Shown: positions 1 to 11,367, counted from the stretch's first letter. The stretch is 64,000 nt of DNA from Salinarimonadaceae bacterium (GCA_007693435.1 REDO01000051.1:1-64000), one strand, 5' to 3'. The notes: generated from the letters alone by a model not told the origin. Numbers and translations: made by a program.

Positions 1-8
1 TGGCTTTG

Positions 9-84
9 TGGTGAGCGCGCAGGGATTCGAACCCTGGACCCACTGATTAAAAGTCAGTTGCTCTACCAACTGAGCTACGCGCTC
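9..84 (-). tRNA. tRNA-Lys (anticodon TTT)
   Basis: Read on the minus strand, this folds as a standard 76-nt tRNA. The acceptor stem GAGCGCG pairs with CGCGCTC, the anticodon loop is CTTTTAA (anticodon TTT, lysine), the T-loop is TTCGAAT, and an encoded CCA lies at 9-11. It is transcribed away from the sodium-channel gene. Confidence 0.97.
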
Positions 85-242
85 GGGCCGGGCTCGAAAT
101 AGACCCCTGGGATCGGGCGGTCAACCGTAAACCGTTGCAGAGGCTCGCGCTGCCCTCAAGCGCTTGACGGGGCCTCGTCGCGAACGCACTTCCTGCCACA
201 ATGCGCGGATCGCCGCGCGAATCGCTATCGGAGTGAAGGCAA

Positions 243-1067
243 GTGGAACGCATCAAGACGTTCGTGGAATCGCGCGTCGTCGAGCGCGTCGTCATGACGT
301 TGATCATCGTCAACGCGATCACGCTGGGACTGGAGACGAGCCCCTGGGCGATGGAGAATTTCGGCGAGGTGCTCATGTTCCTCGACCGCGCGATCCTCTC
401 GGTCTTCGTCATCGAGATCGGATTGCGGCTCGTCGTCTACAGGCTCGGCTTCTTCCGCAGCGCCTGGAACATCTTCGATTTCGTGGTGGTCGCTGTCGCG
501 CTCGCGCCCGCCACGACGACGTTCTCGGTCCTGCGCGCGCTGCGCGTCCTGCGCGTCCTGCGCATGATCACGATCGTGCCCTCGCTCAAGCGCGTTGTGG
601 GGGCGCTGATCAGCGCGTTGCCCGGTATGGGCTCCATCGTGCTGCTGCTCATCCTGCTCTTCTACGTCTTCTCGGTGATGGCGACGAAGCTGTTCGGCCA
701 CTCCTTCCCGGACTGGTTCGGCCATATCCCGGCCTCAGCCTACACGCTGTTCCAGGTGATGACGCTGGAGAGCTGGTCCATGGGCATCGTGCGGCCGGTG
801 ATGGAGGTCTATCCCTACGCCTGGGCGTTCTTCGTGCCCTTCATCCTGTGCACCACCTTCACCATGCTCAACCTGTTCATCGGCATCGTCGTCAACGCGA
901 TGCAGAGCGAGCATGAGGAAGCTGTCCAGGAGGAGAAGGCGGAGGAGAGCGCAGCGCGGGCGGCGGCGCAGGTATCGCGCGAAAGCCTCGCCGAAGAGAT
1001 TCGCCAGTTGCGTGCGGAGATCGCGGATTTGCGCGGCTCCCTCAAGGCCGGTCAGGGCGCCGTGTGA
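243..1067 (+). CDS. NaChBac-type voltage-gated sodium channel
   Basis: A 274-residue six-transmembrane ion channel of the bacterial BacNav family, which works as a homotetramer in the inner membrane. S4 carries arginines at 98, 101, 104 and 107, each three residues apart, which is the voltage sensor. The pore has the filter TLESWSM at 174-180, the Na+-selective signature of NavAb-type channels. A long S6 runs into a charged C-terminal helix (about 221-270) with the heptad-like pattern expected of the tetramerising coiled coil. The start is GTG with GGAG at 230-233, nine bases upstream. It stands alone next to tRNA-Lys. Known relatives are linked to pH homeostasis, motility and life in saline or alkaline water; that role is inferred here. 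Confidence 0.93.
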   Translation: MERIKTFVESRVVERVVMTLIIVNAITLGLETSPWAMENFGEVLMFLDRAILSVFVIEIGLRLVVYRLGFFRSAWNIFDFVVVAVALAPATTTFSVLRALRVLRVLRMITIVPSLKRVVGALISALPGMGSIVLLLILLFYVFSVMATKLFGHSFPDWFGHIPASAYTLFQVMTLESWSMGIVRPVMEVYPYAWAFFVPFILCTTFTMLNLFIGIVVNAMQSEHEEAVQEEKAEESAARAAAQVSRESLAEEIRQLRAEIADLRGSLKAGQGAV

Positions 1068-1076
1068 GTGGAATTC

Positions 1077-3467
1077 TCAAAGCGCCTTGAGGTGCCTGAT
1101 CGGGCGGCCGGGCGCGATCATCTGCGCCGCCGCAGCAATGCCCTGCGCGTCGATCCCGTAATGGCGATACAGATCCTGCAGCGTGCCGGTCTGGCCGAAA
1201 TGCTCGACGCCGAGGGAGCGCGTGCGGTGGCCGTGGACTGCTCCGAGCCAGCCGAGCGTCGCCGGGTGGCCGTCGACGACGGTGACGAACCCGCAATGGC
1301 GCGGCAGGCGCTCCAAAAGGCGCTCGATGTGGCTCTTCGCGTGGACGAGGCCGCGCTCGCGGGCGCGCTGGGCGGCGGTCCAGCCCGCGTTCAGGCGATC
1401 GGCCGAGGTGACGGCCAGAAGGCCCACGTCGCGCCGGTCCTCGCCCATCAGGCCGATCGCCTCGATGGCCTCGGGCGCGATCGCGCCGGTATAGGCGACG
1501 ACGACCTGCGCGTTCGGTCCGGGCTCGCGCAGCCAGTAGGCTCCGTCGACGATCCCTTGCGCGAGTTCGGGCGTCATCGTGCGGTTGGGCTGCTCCAGCG
1601 CGCGCGTCGACAGCCGTAGATAGATCGAGCCTCCGGTCTCGTCGCGCAGCCAGGTGCGCTCGTCCGGCTCGCCCGAGCCGTCGCGCTGCACGTATTCGAA
1701 GGCGAAGCGCAGGATGGTCGACAGTTCGTCGATGTAAGCTGGCTCGAAGGCGGCGAGGCCGTCCTGCGACATGCCGATGAGCGGCGTCGCGATCGACTGG
1801 TGCGCGCCGCCCTCCGGAGCGAGCGTCACGCCCGACGGCGTGGCGGCGAGGATGAAGCGGGCGTCCTGATAGCAGGCGTAGTTCAGCGCATCGAGCCCGC
1901 GCGAGATGAACGGATCGTAGAGCGTGCCGATCGGGATCAGGCGCTCGCCGAAGAGCGAATGCGAGAGGCCGAGAGCCGATAGCTGGATGAACAGGTTCAT
2001 CTCGGCGATGCCGAGCTCGATATGCTGGCCCTCCGGCTTGAACTCCCACGAGAAGGTCGAGGGAATGCGCTCGGCCTTGAAGGTGTCGGCGAGGCTCTGG
2101 CGGGCGAAGAGGCCGCGCCGGTTCACCCAGGCGCCGAGATTGGTCGAGACGGTGACGTCGGGCGAGGTCGTCACGATGCGGTCGGCCAGCGGCTCGTCCG
2201 AACGCGCCAGCTCGTTGAGGAGGAGGCCGAAGCCCTGCTGCGTCGACAGCATCGGCTGGCGGGGCGTGGTCAGCTCCCGCGGAACCGGGATCGCCGGCGA
2301 CGACAACTGGCGCTCGCCCCCGGAGCGGAAGGGCACGCGGTCGAGAAACGCCTGCAACTCCTCCGCCGCGATGTCGAGGCCTTCGAACTTGTCCCATTCA
2401 TGGCCGGGACGCACCTTCGCGCGCTTGCGGTATTCCTCGAACTGCGCCGGGGTCAAAAGTCCCGCGTGGTTGTCCTTGTGGCCGGCCAGCGGCAGGCCGA
2501 AGCCCTTGATGGTGTAGGCGAGGAACACGACCGGGCGGTCATGGTCGATCCCCTCGAAGGCTTCGAGCAGGGACGGCAGGTCGTGGCCGGCGAGGTTCGT
2601 CATCAGTCGGCCCAGCTCCTCGTCGGAGCGGGCCTCGATCAGGCGGGTGACGGGGCCCTGATCGCCGAGATCGTCGAGGAGCCGCTTGCGCCACGCCGCG
2701 CCGCCCTGGAAGGTCAATGCCGAATAGAGCTGGTTGGGGCAGCCGTCGATCCAGTCGCGCAGCCTGTCGCCGCCGGGCTCTTGGAAGGCGGCTTCGAGCA
2801 GCGAGCCGTATTTCAGCGTCACGACATCCCAGCCGAAGGCGCGGAAGATCGCCTCGAAGCGGGCGTAGAGCCCCTCGCGGATGACGGCGTCGAGGCTCTG
2901 GCGGTTGTAGTCGATAATCCACCAGGTGTTGCGGACGCCTTGCTTCCAGCCCTCGAGCAGGGCCTCGAAGATGTTGCCCTCGTCCATCTCCGCGTCGCCG
3001 ACGAGCGCGATCATGCGACCCTCGCGGCGCTCCTTCGCCCAGCCATGCGCCTTCACGTAGTCCTGCACGATGCTGGCGAAGAGCGTCTGCGCCACGCCGA
3101 GGCCGACGGAGCCCGTCGAGAAGTCTACGTCGTCGATATCCTTGGTGCGCGACGGATAGGATTGCGCGCCCTTGTAGCCCCGGAAGTTCTCCAGCTTCTC
3201 GCGCGTCTGCTTGTCGAAGAGATACTGGATCGCGTGGTAGACCGGGCTCGCGTGGGGCTTCACCGCGACCCTGTCCTCGGGGCGCAAAGCCGCCATGTAG
3301 AGCGCCGTCATGATCGTCGCCAGCGAAGCCGAGGAGGCCTGATGGCCGCCGACCTTCAGCCCGTCGACGTTGTCGCGCAGATGATTGGCGTTGTGGATCG
3401 TCCAGGTGGAAAGCCAGAGGATCTTCTTCTCGAGCTCCGCGAGATAGCGAAGACGGGGATCAGTCAT
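1077..3467 (-). CDS. Transketolase/AceE-like thiamine-diphosphate enzyme
   Basis: A 796-residue ThDP-dependent enzyme related to the homodimeric pyruvate dehydrogenase E1 (AceE) and transketolases. The cofactor-binding stretch GDAEMDEGN is at 157-165, with the matching Asn-Arg near 188, followed by pyrimidine-binding and C-terminal transketolase domains. The start MTDPRL was chosen because AGGAGG lies about ten bases upstream; the open frame extends 15 codons further without support. It lies downstream of, and in the same direction as, a PfkB kinase (95-base gap), so the pair may handle a sugar-phosphate or keto acid. No E2/E3 genes are nearby, so true pyruvate dehydrogenase activity is uncertain. 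Confidence 0.75.
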   Translation of the reverse strand: MTDPRLRYLAELEKKILWLSTWTIHNANHLRDNVDGLKVGGHQASSASLATIMTALYMAALRPEDRVAVKPHASPVYHAIQYLFDKQTREKLENFRGYKGAQSYPSRTKDIDDVDFSTGSVGLGVAQTLFASIVQDYVKAHGWAKERREGRMIALVGDAEMDEGNIFEALLEGWKQGVRNTWWIIDYNRQSLDAVIREGLYARFEAIFRAFGWDVVTLKYGSLLEAAFQEPGGDRLRDWIDGCPNQLYSALTFQGGAAWRKRLLDDLGDQGPVTRLIEARSDEELGRLMTNLAGHDLPSLLEAFEGIDHDRPVVFLAYTIKGFGLPLAGHKDNHAGLLTPAQFEEYRKRAKVRPGHEWDKFEGLDIAAEELQAFLDRVPFRSGGERQLSSPAIPVPRELTTPRQPMLSTQQGFGLLLNELARSDEPLADRIVTTSPDVTVSTNLGAWVNRRGLFARQSLADTFKAERIPSTFSWEFKPEGQHIELGIAEMNLFIQLSALGLSHSLFGERLIPIGTLYDPFISRGLDALNYACYQDARFILAATPSGVTLAPEGGAHQSIATPLIGMSQDGLAAFEPAYIDELSTILRFAFEYVQRDGSGEPDERTWLRDETGGSIYLRLSTRALEQPNRTMTPELAQGIVDGAYWLREPGPNAQVVVAYTGAIAPEAIEAIGLMGEDRRDVGLLAVTSADRLNAGWTAAQRARERGLVHAKSHIERLLERLPRHCGFVTVVDGHPATLGWLGAVHGHRTRSLGVEHFGQTGTLQDLYRHYGIDAQGIAAAAQMIAPGRPIRHLKAL

Positions 3468-3562
3468 CGTTCCATGGCCTCCTCGACGCATCTTGCGTTT
3501 GCGCTGTCGCATAGTCGGATATAGATCGGAAAACGTCTGCGGTCATGAGTCTCGCGGCCCGA

Positions 3563-4465
3563 TCATTGTTCGCGCCCGCGCACCGGAAATTGCGCGTTCG
3601 TTGCGGCGATGTCGGAAAGCGTCGGCAGGCTCGCCTCATTGCCGAGCCGCTGCACGGCGTGCGCCGAAGCGGCGCGCGCGAAAGCGAAATGCTCGGCCCA
3701 GGTTCCTTCCGGATTGGCGATCGCCGCGAAGATGTATGCGCCGTGGAAGATGTCGCCGGCGCCGTTCGTGTCTATGACCTTCTCAGCCGGCACGTCGAGC
3801 GCCGGCATGTGATGCTGCGAGCCGGTCTCGTCGTACCAGGCCATCCCGCGCTCACCGAGCGTCACGCCGCCGATGCGCACGCCGCGCGTCTTCAGATAGG
3901 CGAGCATCTGCGCGGTTGTGAGCTCCATCTGCTCGCAAAGGCGCTCCGCGACGACGGCCACGTCGATGAACTCCAGGAGCTCGTGGGTGTTGCTGCGCAG
4001 GCCGCCGCCGTCGAGCGACGTCAGGATGCCGGCCTCGCGGCAGGTTTTCGCGTAATGCAGCGCCGCGTCTGGCTGGTGCCCGTCGAGATGCAGCGCGCGG
4101 CATTCACGCAGGTTGAGCGGCGGAAAGGGGTGCAGATACTCGTCGTCGCGGCAGCGGACGATGGCGCGACGCCCGTCGCGCGGCATGATGAAGGATAGCG
4201 AGGAATCCCGCACCTTGCGGTGATGCAGGCTGATCCCGTATTTCGCGGCCATGTCGATGAACATGCGCCCGAGCCAGTCGTCGGCGACGGAGGTGAGGAG
4301 GTCGGGAGCGACGCCGAGCCGGGCGCAGGCGAAGGCGGCCGTGACGGCGTTGCCGCCGAACGCGATCGAGTAGTCTCGCGCAACGGTCTTCTCGTCGCCG
4401 GTCGGCAGCGAGTCCGTCAAGAAAGTGATGTCGATATAGGTCTGGCCGATGAACAGGGCTTCCAA
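3563..4465 (-). CDS. PfkB-family carbohydrate kinase
   Basis: A 300-residue ribokinase-fold kinase that phosphorylates a sugar or nucleoside using ATP. The N-terminal glycine motif GGNA at 37-40 and the PfkB signature DTNGAGD at 232-238 are present; the Asp of GAGD is the catalytic base and the preceding glycines form the anion hole. The usual DTTGAGD has Asn at the third position here. An SD-like AGGAGG lies just upstream of the ATG. It is the first gene of a likely two-gene operon with the transketolase-like enzyme. The substrate cannot be read from the sequence. Confidence 0.88.
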   Translation of the reverse strand: MEALFIGQTYIDITFLTDSLPTGDEKTVARDYSIAFGGNAVTAAFACARLGVAPDLLTSVADDWLGRMFIDMAAKYGISLHHRKVRDSSLSFIMPRDGRRAIVRCRDDEYLHPFPPLNLRECRALHLDGHQPDAALHYAKTCREAGILTSLDGGGLRSNTHELLEFIDVAVVAERLCEQMELTTAQMLAYLKTRGVRIGGVTLGERGMAWYDETGSQHHMPALDVPAEKVIDTNGAGDIFHGAYIFAAIANPEGTWAEHFAFARAASAHAVQRLGNEASLPTLSDIAATNAQFPVRGREQ

Positions 4466-4594
4466 GGCGCGGCCTCCTTTTCAAGCCGCGCAGATAAGGA
4501 ATCACGATGTCGGGCTGCGCAGCGCCTCTAAACGAAACGCATCGCGGCCATAAGGCAAGTCCGGGAGTTCTTCGCCGCAGCTATTGCGGCCGCG

Positions 4595-4993
4595 TCAAGC
4601 GAAGAGATAGGCGAGTAGGGGCACGCTCACGACGCCCACCGCCGCGACGCCGGCGGCCAGCATAGTGCGGTCGTTTCTCGCGGCGAACTTGCGCAGCCGA
4701 CGCGCAACGATCCTCGTCTCAACGCGCGAGACGGGCAGCGCAAGACGCTTGGCCGCGGCCGCGTCGAGTCCGAAGAACGCGGCGGCGTCAATGATCGTTG
4801 GGCTTTCGAGGCCCTGCGAGCGCAGCAGCGGATCGCTCCAGGCGATGTCTATGGGGGAGTGGCGTCCGTCGGGGTCGCTTCGGTCCAGCGCATCAGCCCA
4901 GCGTTCGAGCCGCTCGCGACGGGTGAGGATGGCGCGTGGACGATTCGGCGTGGCGAAACCGCTTCGCAGGCGATCGGACTCGACCTTTTCCAT
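4595..4993 (-). CDS. Hypothetical protein with C-terminal membrane anchor
   Basis: A 132-residue protein I do not recognise. The first 110 residues are polar and charged, with many Arg/Asp residues, and the end (about 112-131) is a single hydrophobic helix that finishes the protein, so it may be a tail-anchored cytoplasmic-facing protein. GGAGGA lies about six bases before the ATG. A weak promoter-like pair on the same strand (TTGCCG at 5078-5083, TAGTAT at 5054-5059, 18-base spacer) could drive it. Confidence 0.6.
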   Translation of the reverse strand: MEKVESDRLRSGFATPNRPRAILTRRERLERWADALDRSDPDGRHSPIDIAWSDPLLRSQGLESPTIIDAAAFFGLDAAAAKRLALPVSRVETRIVARRLRKFAARNDRTMLAAGVAAVGVVSVPLLAYLFA

Positions 4994-5104
4994 CGCTTCC
5001 TCCGTCGCTTGCGTCGCAACTCCCGACCGATTATTTCCGAATATTCACGTAGTATACTAGCATGTGCGGCGGAAATTCGGCAACGCGCCTCCGACATCGC
5101 GTGA

Positions 5105-5464
5105 TTATTCGCTCAGCGCCATGTACGCGCCGGCGATCAACGCGCATTCGCCTGCGAGCACGCCTGCGACGACCGAGCGCCTCATCGCGAAGAATGCGAG
5201 CACGCCAACGGCCACTGCGCCGAAGCGGATGATCGCGGGCGCGAGGACGAGCGCTCCGCTCGGCGACGCCAGGAGCTTGACGACGACGCCGGCCAGCAGC
5301 GTCGTCGCCACCGCGCGGACCCAGGTGATCACCTCGGAATCCTCGCGCAGGCCGCGAGCCAGCAGCACGGCGAGGGCGCGCCAGATCTCGCTCGGCAGAA
5401 AGCCGACGAGGATCAGCATGAGATACGGCCACAATGGCGCGAGGGCGATGTCGAAGGCGGTCAT
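5105..5464 (-). CDS. azlD: AzlD-like branched-chain amino acid exporter subunit
   Basis: A 119-residue hydrophobic protein with about four membrane helices, the size and pattern of AzlD, the small partner of AzlC in two-component exporters of branched-chain amino acids. The start at MTAFDI was chosen because ATGA overlaps the azlC stop by four bases, a sign of translational coupling; the frame is open a further 43 codons upstream but that part reads as azlC in another frame. The substrate is inferred from the family. Confidence 0.8.
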   Translation of the reverse strand: MTAFDIALAPLWPYLMLILVGFLPSEIWRALAVLLARGLREDSEVITWVRAVATTLLAGVVVKLLASPSGALVLAPAIIRFGAVAVGVLAFFAMRRSVVAGVLAGECALIAGAYMALSE

Positions 5465-6177
5465 CGGCGCGTCTTCCCGATCAGATAGGCCGCAGTGCCG
5501 CCGACGAGCCCGGTGAGCAGAAGATCGAAATCCTTGCCGAAGAGGTAGCCGAAGGCGGGGGCGAGAACCGCGCCGAGGGCGAGAGCCGACCATTCGAGCC
5601 GATCCCGCGCGCCTGCGATCAGCGAAATCGAGAAGAAGAGCGGCGTGAGGAAGAGAAGGCCCGCCGCGAAGGGCGGGGCGACTGCGGCGGCCGCGTAGTA
5701 GCCGATGCCGGTCAGCGCCGCGCTCGTGAACAGGCAGGCGTTGGCGAAGCCGAGGAAATACGCGACGCGTTCGTCAGGCGCGATCGACGGCAGGCGACGC
5801 ATGTTTTCGATCCAGACCATCACGGCGACGTAGTGCGCGATGAAGAGCTGGATCAGAACGCCCTGGCCGGGGCGACGGACGAGCGGCATCAGCGACATCG
5901 TCATCGGCAGCAGCCTGATCGAGGACAGGCCGACCGCGATCGCGATCGCCGGAAGCGCCGTTCCGCTGGCGAGTCCTCCGAAGAAGACCACCTGGGCGGG
6001 GCCGGCCCAGATCAGGATCGTGGAGAGCACAGCCGCCGCGAAGGGATATCCGACGCCCTCGGCCAGCGATCCGACGCCGAGAAAGCCGAAGCCGACGATC
6101 CATGCGGGGAGGGACAGCGCATCGGCGGCCCCGCGCAGGAACGGCGCTCTGCGCGATGGGCTCTTGGCCTCGTCCAT
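5461..6177 (-). CDS. azlC: AzlC family amino acid permease
   Basis: A 238-residue membrane protein of the AzlC family with several hydrophobic helices and the family stretch that runs GPAQVVFFGGLASG near residues 58-71. With AzlD, encoded immediately downstream, it should form a branched-chain amino acid export permease. It is divergent from glmU across a 207-base gap in which I see no clear operator. Confidence 0.85.
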   Translation of the reverse strand: MDEAKSPSRRAPFLRGAADALSLPAWIVGFGFLGVGSLAEGVGYPFAAAVLSTILIWAGPAQVVFFGGLASGTALPAIAIAVGLSSIRLLPMTMSLMPLVRRPGQGVLIQLFIAHYVAVMVWIENMRRLPSIAPDERVAYFLGFANACLFTSAALTGIGYYAAAAVAPPFAAGLLFLTPLFFSISLIAGARDRLEWSALALGAVLAPAFGYLFGKDFDLLLTGLVGGTAAYLIGKTRR

Positions 6178-6384
6178 GCGAGTCTCCGGAAGTGCGCTCT
6201 CATGTGGGTCTAGGCCGAAGGCCGTATGCGCTCAAGGCCGCCGGGCGCGCCTCGCAGATTGGCCATTCGCCCGCAGGATAGCGCGCTCGTCGGGCAGGTA
6301 TCGGACGAAGTGATTGCGAAGTGGCGGGAAATCGGGATAGCTGCGGCCGCCGACCGGTTTCAGCGCCACCAGACGGACCCGACC

Positions 6385-7740
6385 ATGCCCGACGCCATCG
6401 CTTCCCGCTCATGCCTCGCCATCGTGCTCGCCGCCGGCGAGGGGACGCGGATGCGATCCTCCCTGCCGAAGGTGCTGCACCCCATCGCCGGGCGCTCGAT
6501 GGTCGAGCATGTCCTCGCGGCGGTCATGGAAGCCGGCGCGGGGCGCATCGCGGTCGTCGTCGGCCCGGATCGCGAAGATGTCGCCGAGGCGGTGCGTAAG
6601 GTTGCCCCGGAGGCGGAGATCTTCGTCCAGCGCGAACGGCTCGGCACGGCGCATGCGGCGCTCGCGGCGCGCGACGCGCTGGCGCGTCAGCCCGTCGATG
6701 ACGTGATCGTCGCCTTCGCCGACACGCCCCTCGTCGACGTCGCTGCCTTTTCGGCCCTGCGCGCGCCGCTCGCCGAGGGCGCCGGAATCGTTGCGTTGGG
6801 CTTCGAGGCCGCCGATCCGCACGGCTACGGCCGGCTGATCATGGAGCGGGACCGGCTCATCGCGATCCGCGAGGAGAAGGACGCGAGCGATGAGGAGCGG
6901 CGCATCCGCCTCTGCAACGCCGGGCTCATGGCCTTCGCCGGCGCGCATGCGCTCTCGCTGATGGTGAGCGTCGGGAACGAGAACGCCAAGGGTGAGTATT
7001 ATCTGACGGACGCGGTGGGCATCGCCGCCGGCCGTGATCTGCCCACGCGCGTCGTCAGGGCGCCGGAGGCGCTCGTGCAGGGCGTCAACGACCGCGTTCA
7101 GCTCGCCGCCGCCGAGCAGGCGATGCAGCGGCGGCTGCGCGAGCGCGCCATGCGCGAGGGCGCCACGCTCATTGATCCCGACACCGTGTATTTGAGCTTC
7201 GACACGCAGCTCGGGCGCGACGTCGTCGTCGAGCCCAACGTGTTCTTCGCTCCGGGCGTGACGGTCGGCGAGGGCGCCGTCATCCACGCCTTCTCGCATC
7301 TGGAGGGCGCGAAGGTGGGTCCCCGCGCCGAGATCGGTCCCTTCGCCCGCCTGCGCCCCGGCGCCGAGCTCGGGCGCAAGGCGAAGGTCGGGAATTTCGT
7401 CGAGGTGAAGAAGTCGGTCCTCGGCGAGGGCGCCAAGGTCAACCACCTCACCTATATCGGTGACGCCGAGGTCGGCGCCGGCGCGAATATCGGGGCGGGA
7501 ACCATCACCTGCAATTACGACGGCTTCGGCAAGCATCGCACCATGATCGGGGAGGGGGCCTTCATCGGCTCGAACAGCTCGCTCGTCGCGCCGGTCTCCA
7601 TCGGCGCCGGCGCCTATGTCGGGTCCGGCTCCGTCGTCACAAAGGACGTGCCCGCAGACGCGCTCGCCCTGGCGCGCGGCCGCCAGACGGTCATCAAGGA
7701 CTGGGCGGTCGGATTCCGCGAGAAGAATGCGAAGAAATAG
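6385..7740 (+). CDS. glmU: Bifunctional GlcNAc-1-P uridylyltransferase / GlcN-1-P acetyltransferase
   Basis: A 451-residue GlmU that makes UDP-GlcNAc, the precursor for peptidoglycan and lipid A. The N-terminal nucleotidyltransferase domain has [10 protein letters not shown] at 15-24 followed by the PK pair. The C-terminal half is a left-handed beta helix built of hexapeptide repeats, with the acetyltransferase signature [11 protein letters not shown]. The ATG at 6385 begins the conserved N-terminus; 53 upstream codons in frame have no family match. It is followed 144 bases later by glmS, which makes the substrate for this pathway, so the two steps are genetically linked. Confidence 0.97.
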   Translation: MPDAIASRSCLAIVLAAGEGTRMRSSLPKVLHPIAGRSMVEHVLAAVMEAGAGRIAVVVGPDREDVAEAVRKVAPEAEIFVQRERLGTAHAALAARDALARQPVDDVIVAFADTPLVDVAAFSALRAPLAEGAGIVALGFEAADPHGYGRLIMERDRLIAIREEKDASDEERRIRLCNAGLMAFAGAHALSLMVSVGNENAKGEYYLTDAVGIAAGRDLPTRVVRAPEALVQGVNDRVQLAAAEQAMQRRLRERAMREGATLIDPDTVYLSFDTQLGRDVVVEPNVFFAPGVTVGEGAVIHAFSHLEGAKVGPRAEIGPFARLRPGAELGRKAKVGNFVEVKKSVLGEGAKVNHLTYIGDAEVGAGANIGAGTITCNYDGFGKHRTMIGEGAFIGSNSSLVAPVSIGAGAYVGSGSVVTKDVPADALALARGRQTVIKDWAVGFREKNAKK

Positions 7741-7884
7741 AAGCGATTTTGCAATAAACCGTCAGATAAGTTGATTGGCGCGCCCCGCCTGCGATCGGCT
7801 AGCCATTGGCCGGCGCGCCTCGGTGGCCGAAAATCGCCCGGCGCCCAAGTCGCGCCAGCGAACAGATCTGGGAGAACCCGCTGA

Positions 7885-9711
<1,827 letters not shown>

Positions 9712-9742
9712 GCGCGCGTTACGTCGCCGCCGATTGCGTGAA

Positions 9743-9768
9743 GGGCGCCGTCCCGAAGAACGGCGCCC
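9743..9768. terminator. Hairpin between convergent glmS and flgE
   Basis: A perfect 9-bp stem, GGGCGCCGT (9743-9751) with ACGGCGCCC (9760-9768), and an 8-base loop, followed by GTTTAG. It lies between the converging ends of glmS and flgE, so it probably ends transcription from one or both sides. The T-tract is poor. Confidence 0.6.
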
Positions 9769-9787
9769 GTTTAGTGCGGCGTCGCCG

Positions 9788-11152
9788 TCAGCGCACCATG
9801 TTGATGGTGGCTTCCATCATCTGCTGGGCCGTCGTCACCACCCGGGTGTTGGCGCTGTAGGCCTGCTGGGTGACGATCATCTTGGTGAACTCTTCCGCGA
9901 TGTCGGCGTTCGAATCCTCGACCGAGCCGCCGATGAGCCTGGCGCCGTCAGGCGAGAAGACGGGCTGGCCTGATTCGATCGTTTGTTCGAAGGTGCCGCC
10001 GTCGCGGGCCTTGAGCGCGTTCGGGGCGGCGAATTGCGCGACCGAGACGCGGGCGATGGCGAATGCCTGACCGTTCGAGTAGATGCCCGAGATGCGCCCG
10101 TCGCTGGAGACCGAGATGTCCTGCAGCACGCCGGCAGGGTAGCCGTCCTGCTGGAGGCTGAGACCCTGGATGAGATTGTTCGGCACCGCGAACTGCCGAA
10201 GACCCGAGCCGCCGACCGCGAAGTCGAGTCCCGCCGGAATGGCCTGGCCGTTGATCGTGGAGCCTGCCGCGAATGCGAATTCGGAAGTCGCCAGCGTTCC
10301 GTCGAGGTTGAACGTCGCCTCGCCGAGCGCGGTCCACATCGGATCACCCGGAGCCGCGCTGGCGTCGTTCTGGTAGAAGAGGTTCCATTCGTTGTCGTCG
10401 ACCTTCGCCCAGCGCAGCTGCACGTCGATCGGCGCGCCGGCGCTGTTGTAGACGACAACCGAGCCGCCGCTGATCGAGCGGTTCAGGAAATCAGCCGATT
10501 CGGAGCCGATGATCGGTGTCTGCGGGCCGCCCGACACGTAGGTGCGCGGGCCGCCGAAGGGCGCGTTCGGCGGCGCATCGTAGAGCGTGTCCGAATTTGT
10601 GTTGTTGTAGTGGTTCGTGCCGGCGGTCATCGGCAGCACCGCGCTGTACTCGATGCGCTGGGTTGCGCGCGCGGGCACCGTGGTGTCTGTGATGCGCAAG
10701 ATGCCGTTGGTGCTGGTCACGAGCCCCTGGAGGTTGATCGAGTCGCCGCGCAGATACATGCCGGCCCCGTTGACAAGAAAGCCGTCCTTGTCGAGCTGGA
10801 AATCCCCGCGCCGCGTGAAGAGGTTGCTTTCGCTGAACTGGGGCTGGCCGTCACTAAAGCCTGAAATCTGGCTGACAGAGAAGAAGCCCGAGCCGTTTAT
10901 CGCGACATTCGTAGGGATGCTTGTCGGCCGGATGTCGCCTTGCAGGCTGATCGCCTGGTTCGACTGAGCCCGGACCGAGCCCGCGATGGCCTGATTGAGC
11001 GGGCGGTCGATCACGAGATCGACGAAACTCGTATCCATCCGCTTGTAGCCGACGGTCTGTGAGTTGGCGACGTTGCCCGAGACGTTCTCCATCGCGAAGG
11101 ACTGCGCACGCAAACCCGCGACCGCAGTTTGAAGAGCACTGAAAATACCCAT
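9788..11152 (-). CDS. flgE: Flagellar hook protein FlgE
   Basis: A 454-residue flagellar hook subunit. The N-terminus (MGIFSALQTAVAGLRAQS, with a NVSGNVANSQT-type rod/hook motif) and the C-terminus (heptad-rich, ending MMEATINMVR) are the paired axial helices that pack in the hook; the middle is the variable D1/D2 region. The ATG at 11152 has AGGAG six bases upstream. A sigma54-type promoter lies 40 bases upstream. It is divergent from fliG; no other flagellar gene is in the window. Confidence 0.92.
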   Translation of the reverse strand: MGIFSALQTAVAGLRAQSFAMENVSGNVANSQTVGYKRMDTSFVDLVIDRPLNQAIAGSVRAQSNQAISLQGDIRPTSIPTNVAINGSGFFSVSQISGFSDGQPQFSESNLFTRRGDFQLDKDGFLVNGAGMYLRGDSINLQGLVTSTNGILRITDTTVPARATQRIEYSAVLPMTAGTNHYNNTNSDTLYDAPPNAPFGGPRTYVSGGPQTPIIGSESADFLNRSISGGSVVVYNSAGAPIDVQLRWAKVDDNEWNLFYQNDASAAPGDPMWTALGEATFNLDGTLATSEFAFAAGSTINGQAIPAGLDFAVGGSGLRQFAVPNNLIQGLSLQQDGYPAGVLQDISVSSDGRISGIYSNGQAFAIARVSVAQFAAPNALKARDGGTFEQTIESGQPVFSPDGARLIGGSVEDSNADIAEEFTKMIVTQQAYSANTRVVTTAQQMMEATINMVR

Positions 11153-11191
11153 ACCGAACTCCTGAACGCACGCCAAAACTGCGACAGGTCG

Positions 11192-11207
11192 AGCAACTGC
11201 CGTGCCA
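11192..11207 (-). promoter_or_regulatory. Sigma54-type promoter of flgE
   Basis: On the minus strand the sequence is TGGCACG-N4-TTGCT, an exact match to the sigma54 -24/-12 consensus, with the TTGCT element ending 39 bases before the flgE start codon. Middle and late flagellar genes of alphaproteobacteria are often sigma54-dependent, which fits. Confidence 0.85.
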
Positions 11208-11312
11208 GCCGCCTTCGATGTGGCGAAAGTGTGGCCCCACATGAGTTTGCGGGCAGTCACGGGCGAGCCGTGCGTCGGCGGCAGGGCGGGTTCGGACCAT
11301 GGCCCTGTCCGG

Positions 11313-11343
11313 TTCTGCCGGGCGGGCGGCAGAAAATGCCGGG
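11313..11343. promoter_or_regulatory. Inverted CGGCA/TGCCG repeats, candidate enhancer for flgE
   Basis: TTCTGCCG (11313-11320) and CGGCAGAA (11327-11334) form a perfect 8-bp inverted repeat, and a third half-site TGCCG follows at 11337-11341. They lie roughly 105-150 bases upstream of the sigma54 promoter, the usual distance for an activator such as FlbD, whose ftr sites contain similar CGGCA half-sites. The activator assignment is inference. Confidence 0.5.
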
Positions 11344-11367
11344 TTCGGCGGCCTTCTCGGCTTTGGG

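Noticed and set aside
5051-5083. Promoter-like TTGCCG-N18-TAGTAT before the gene at 4993
   Set aside because: Each box matches four of six bases with an 18-base spacer, which is expected by chance; mentioned only within the gene entry.
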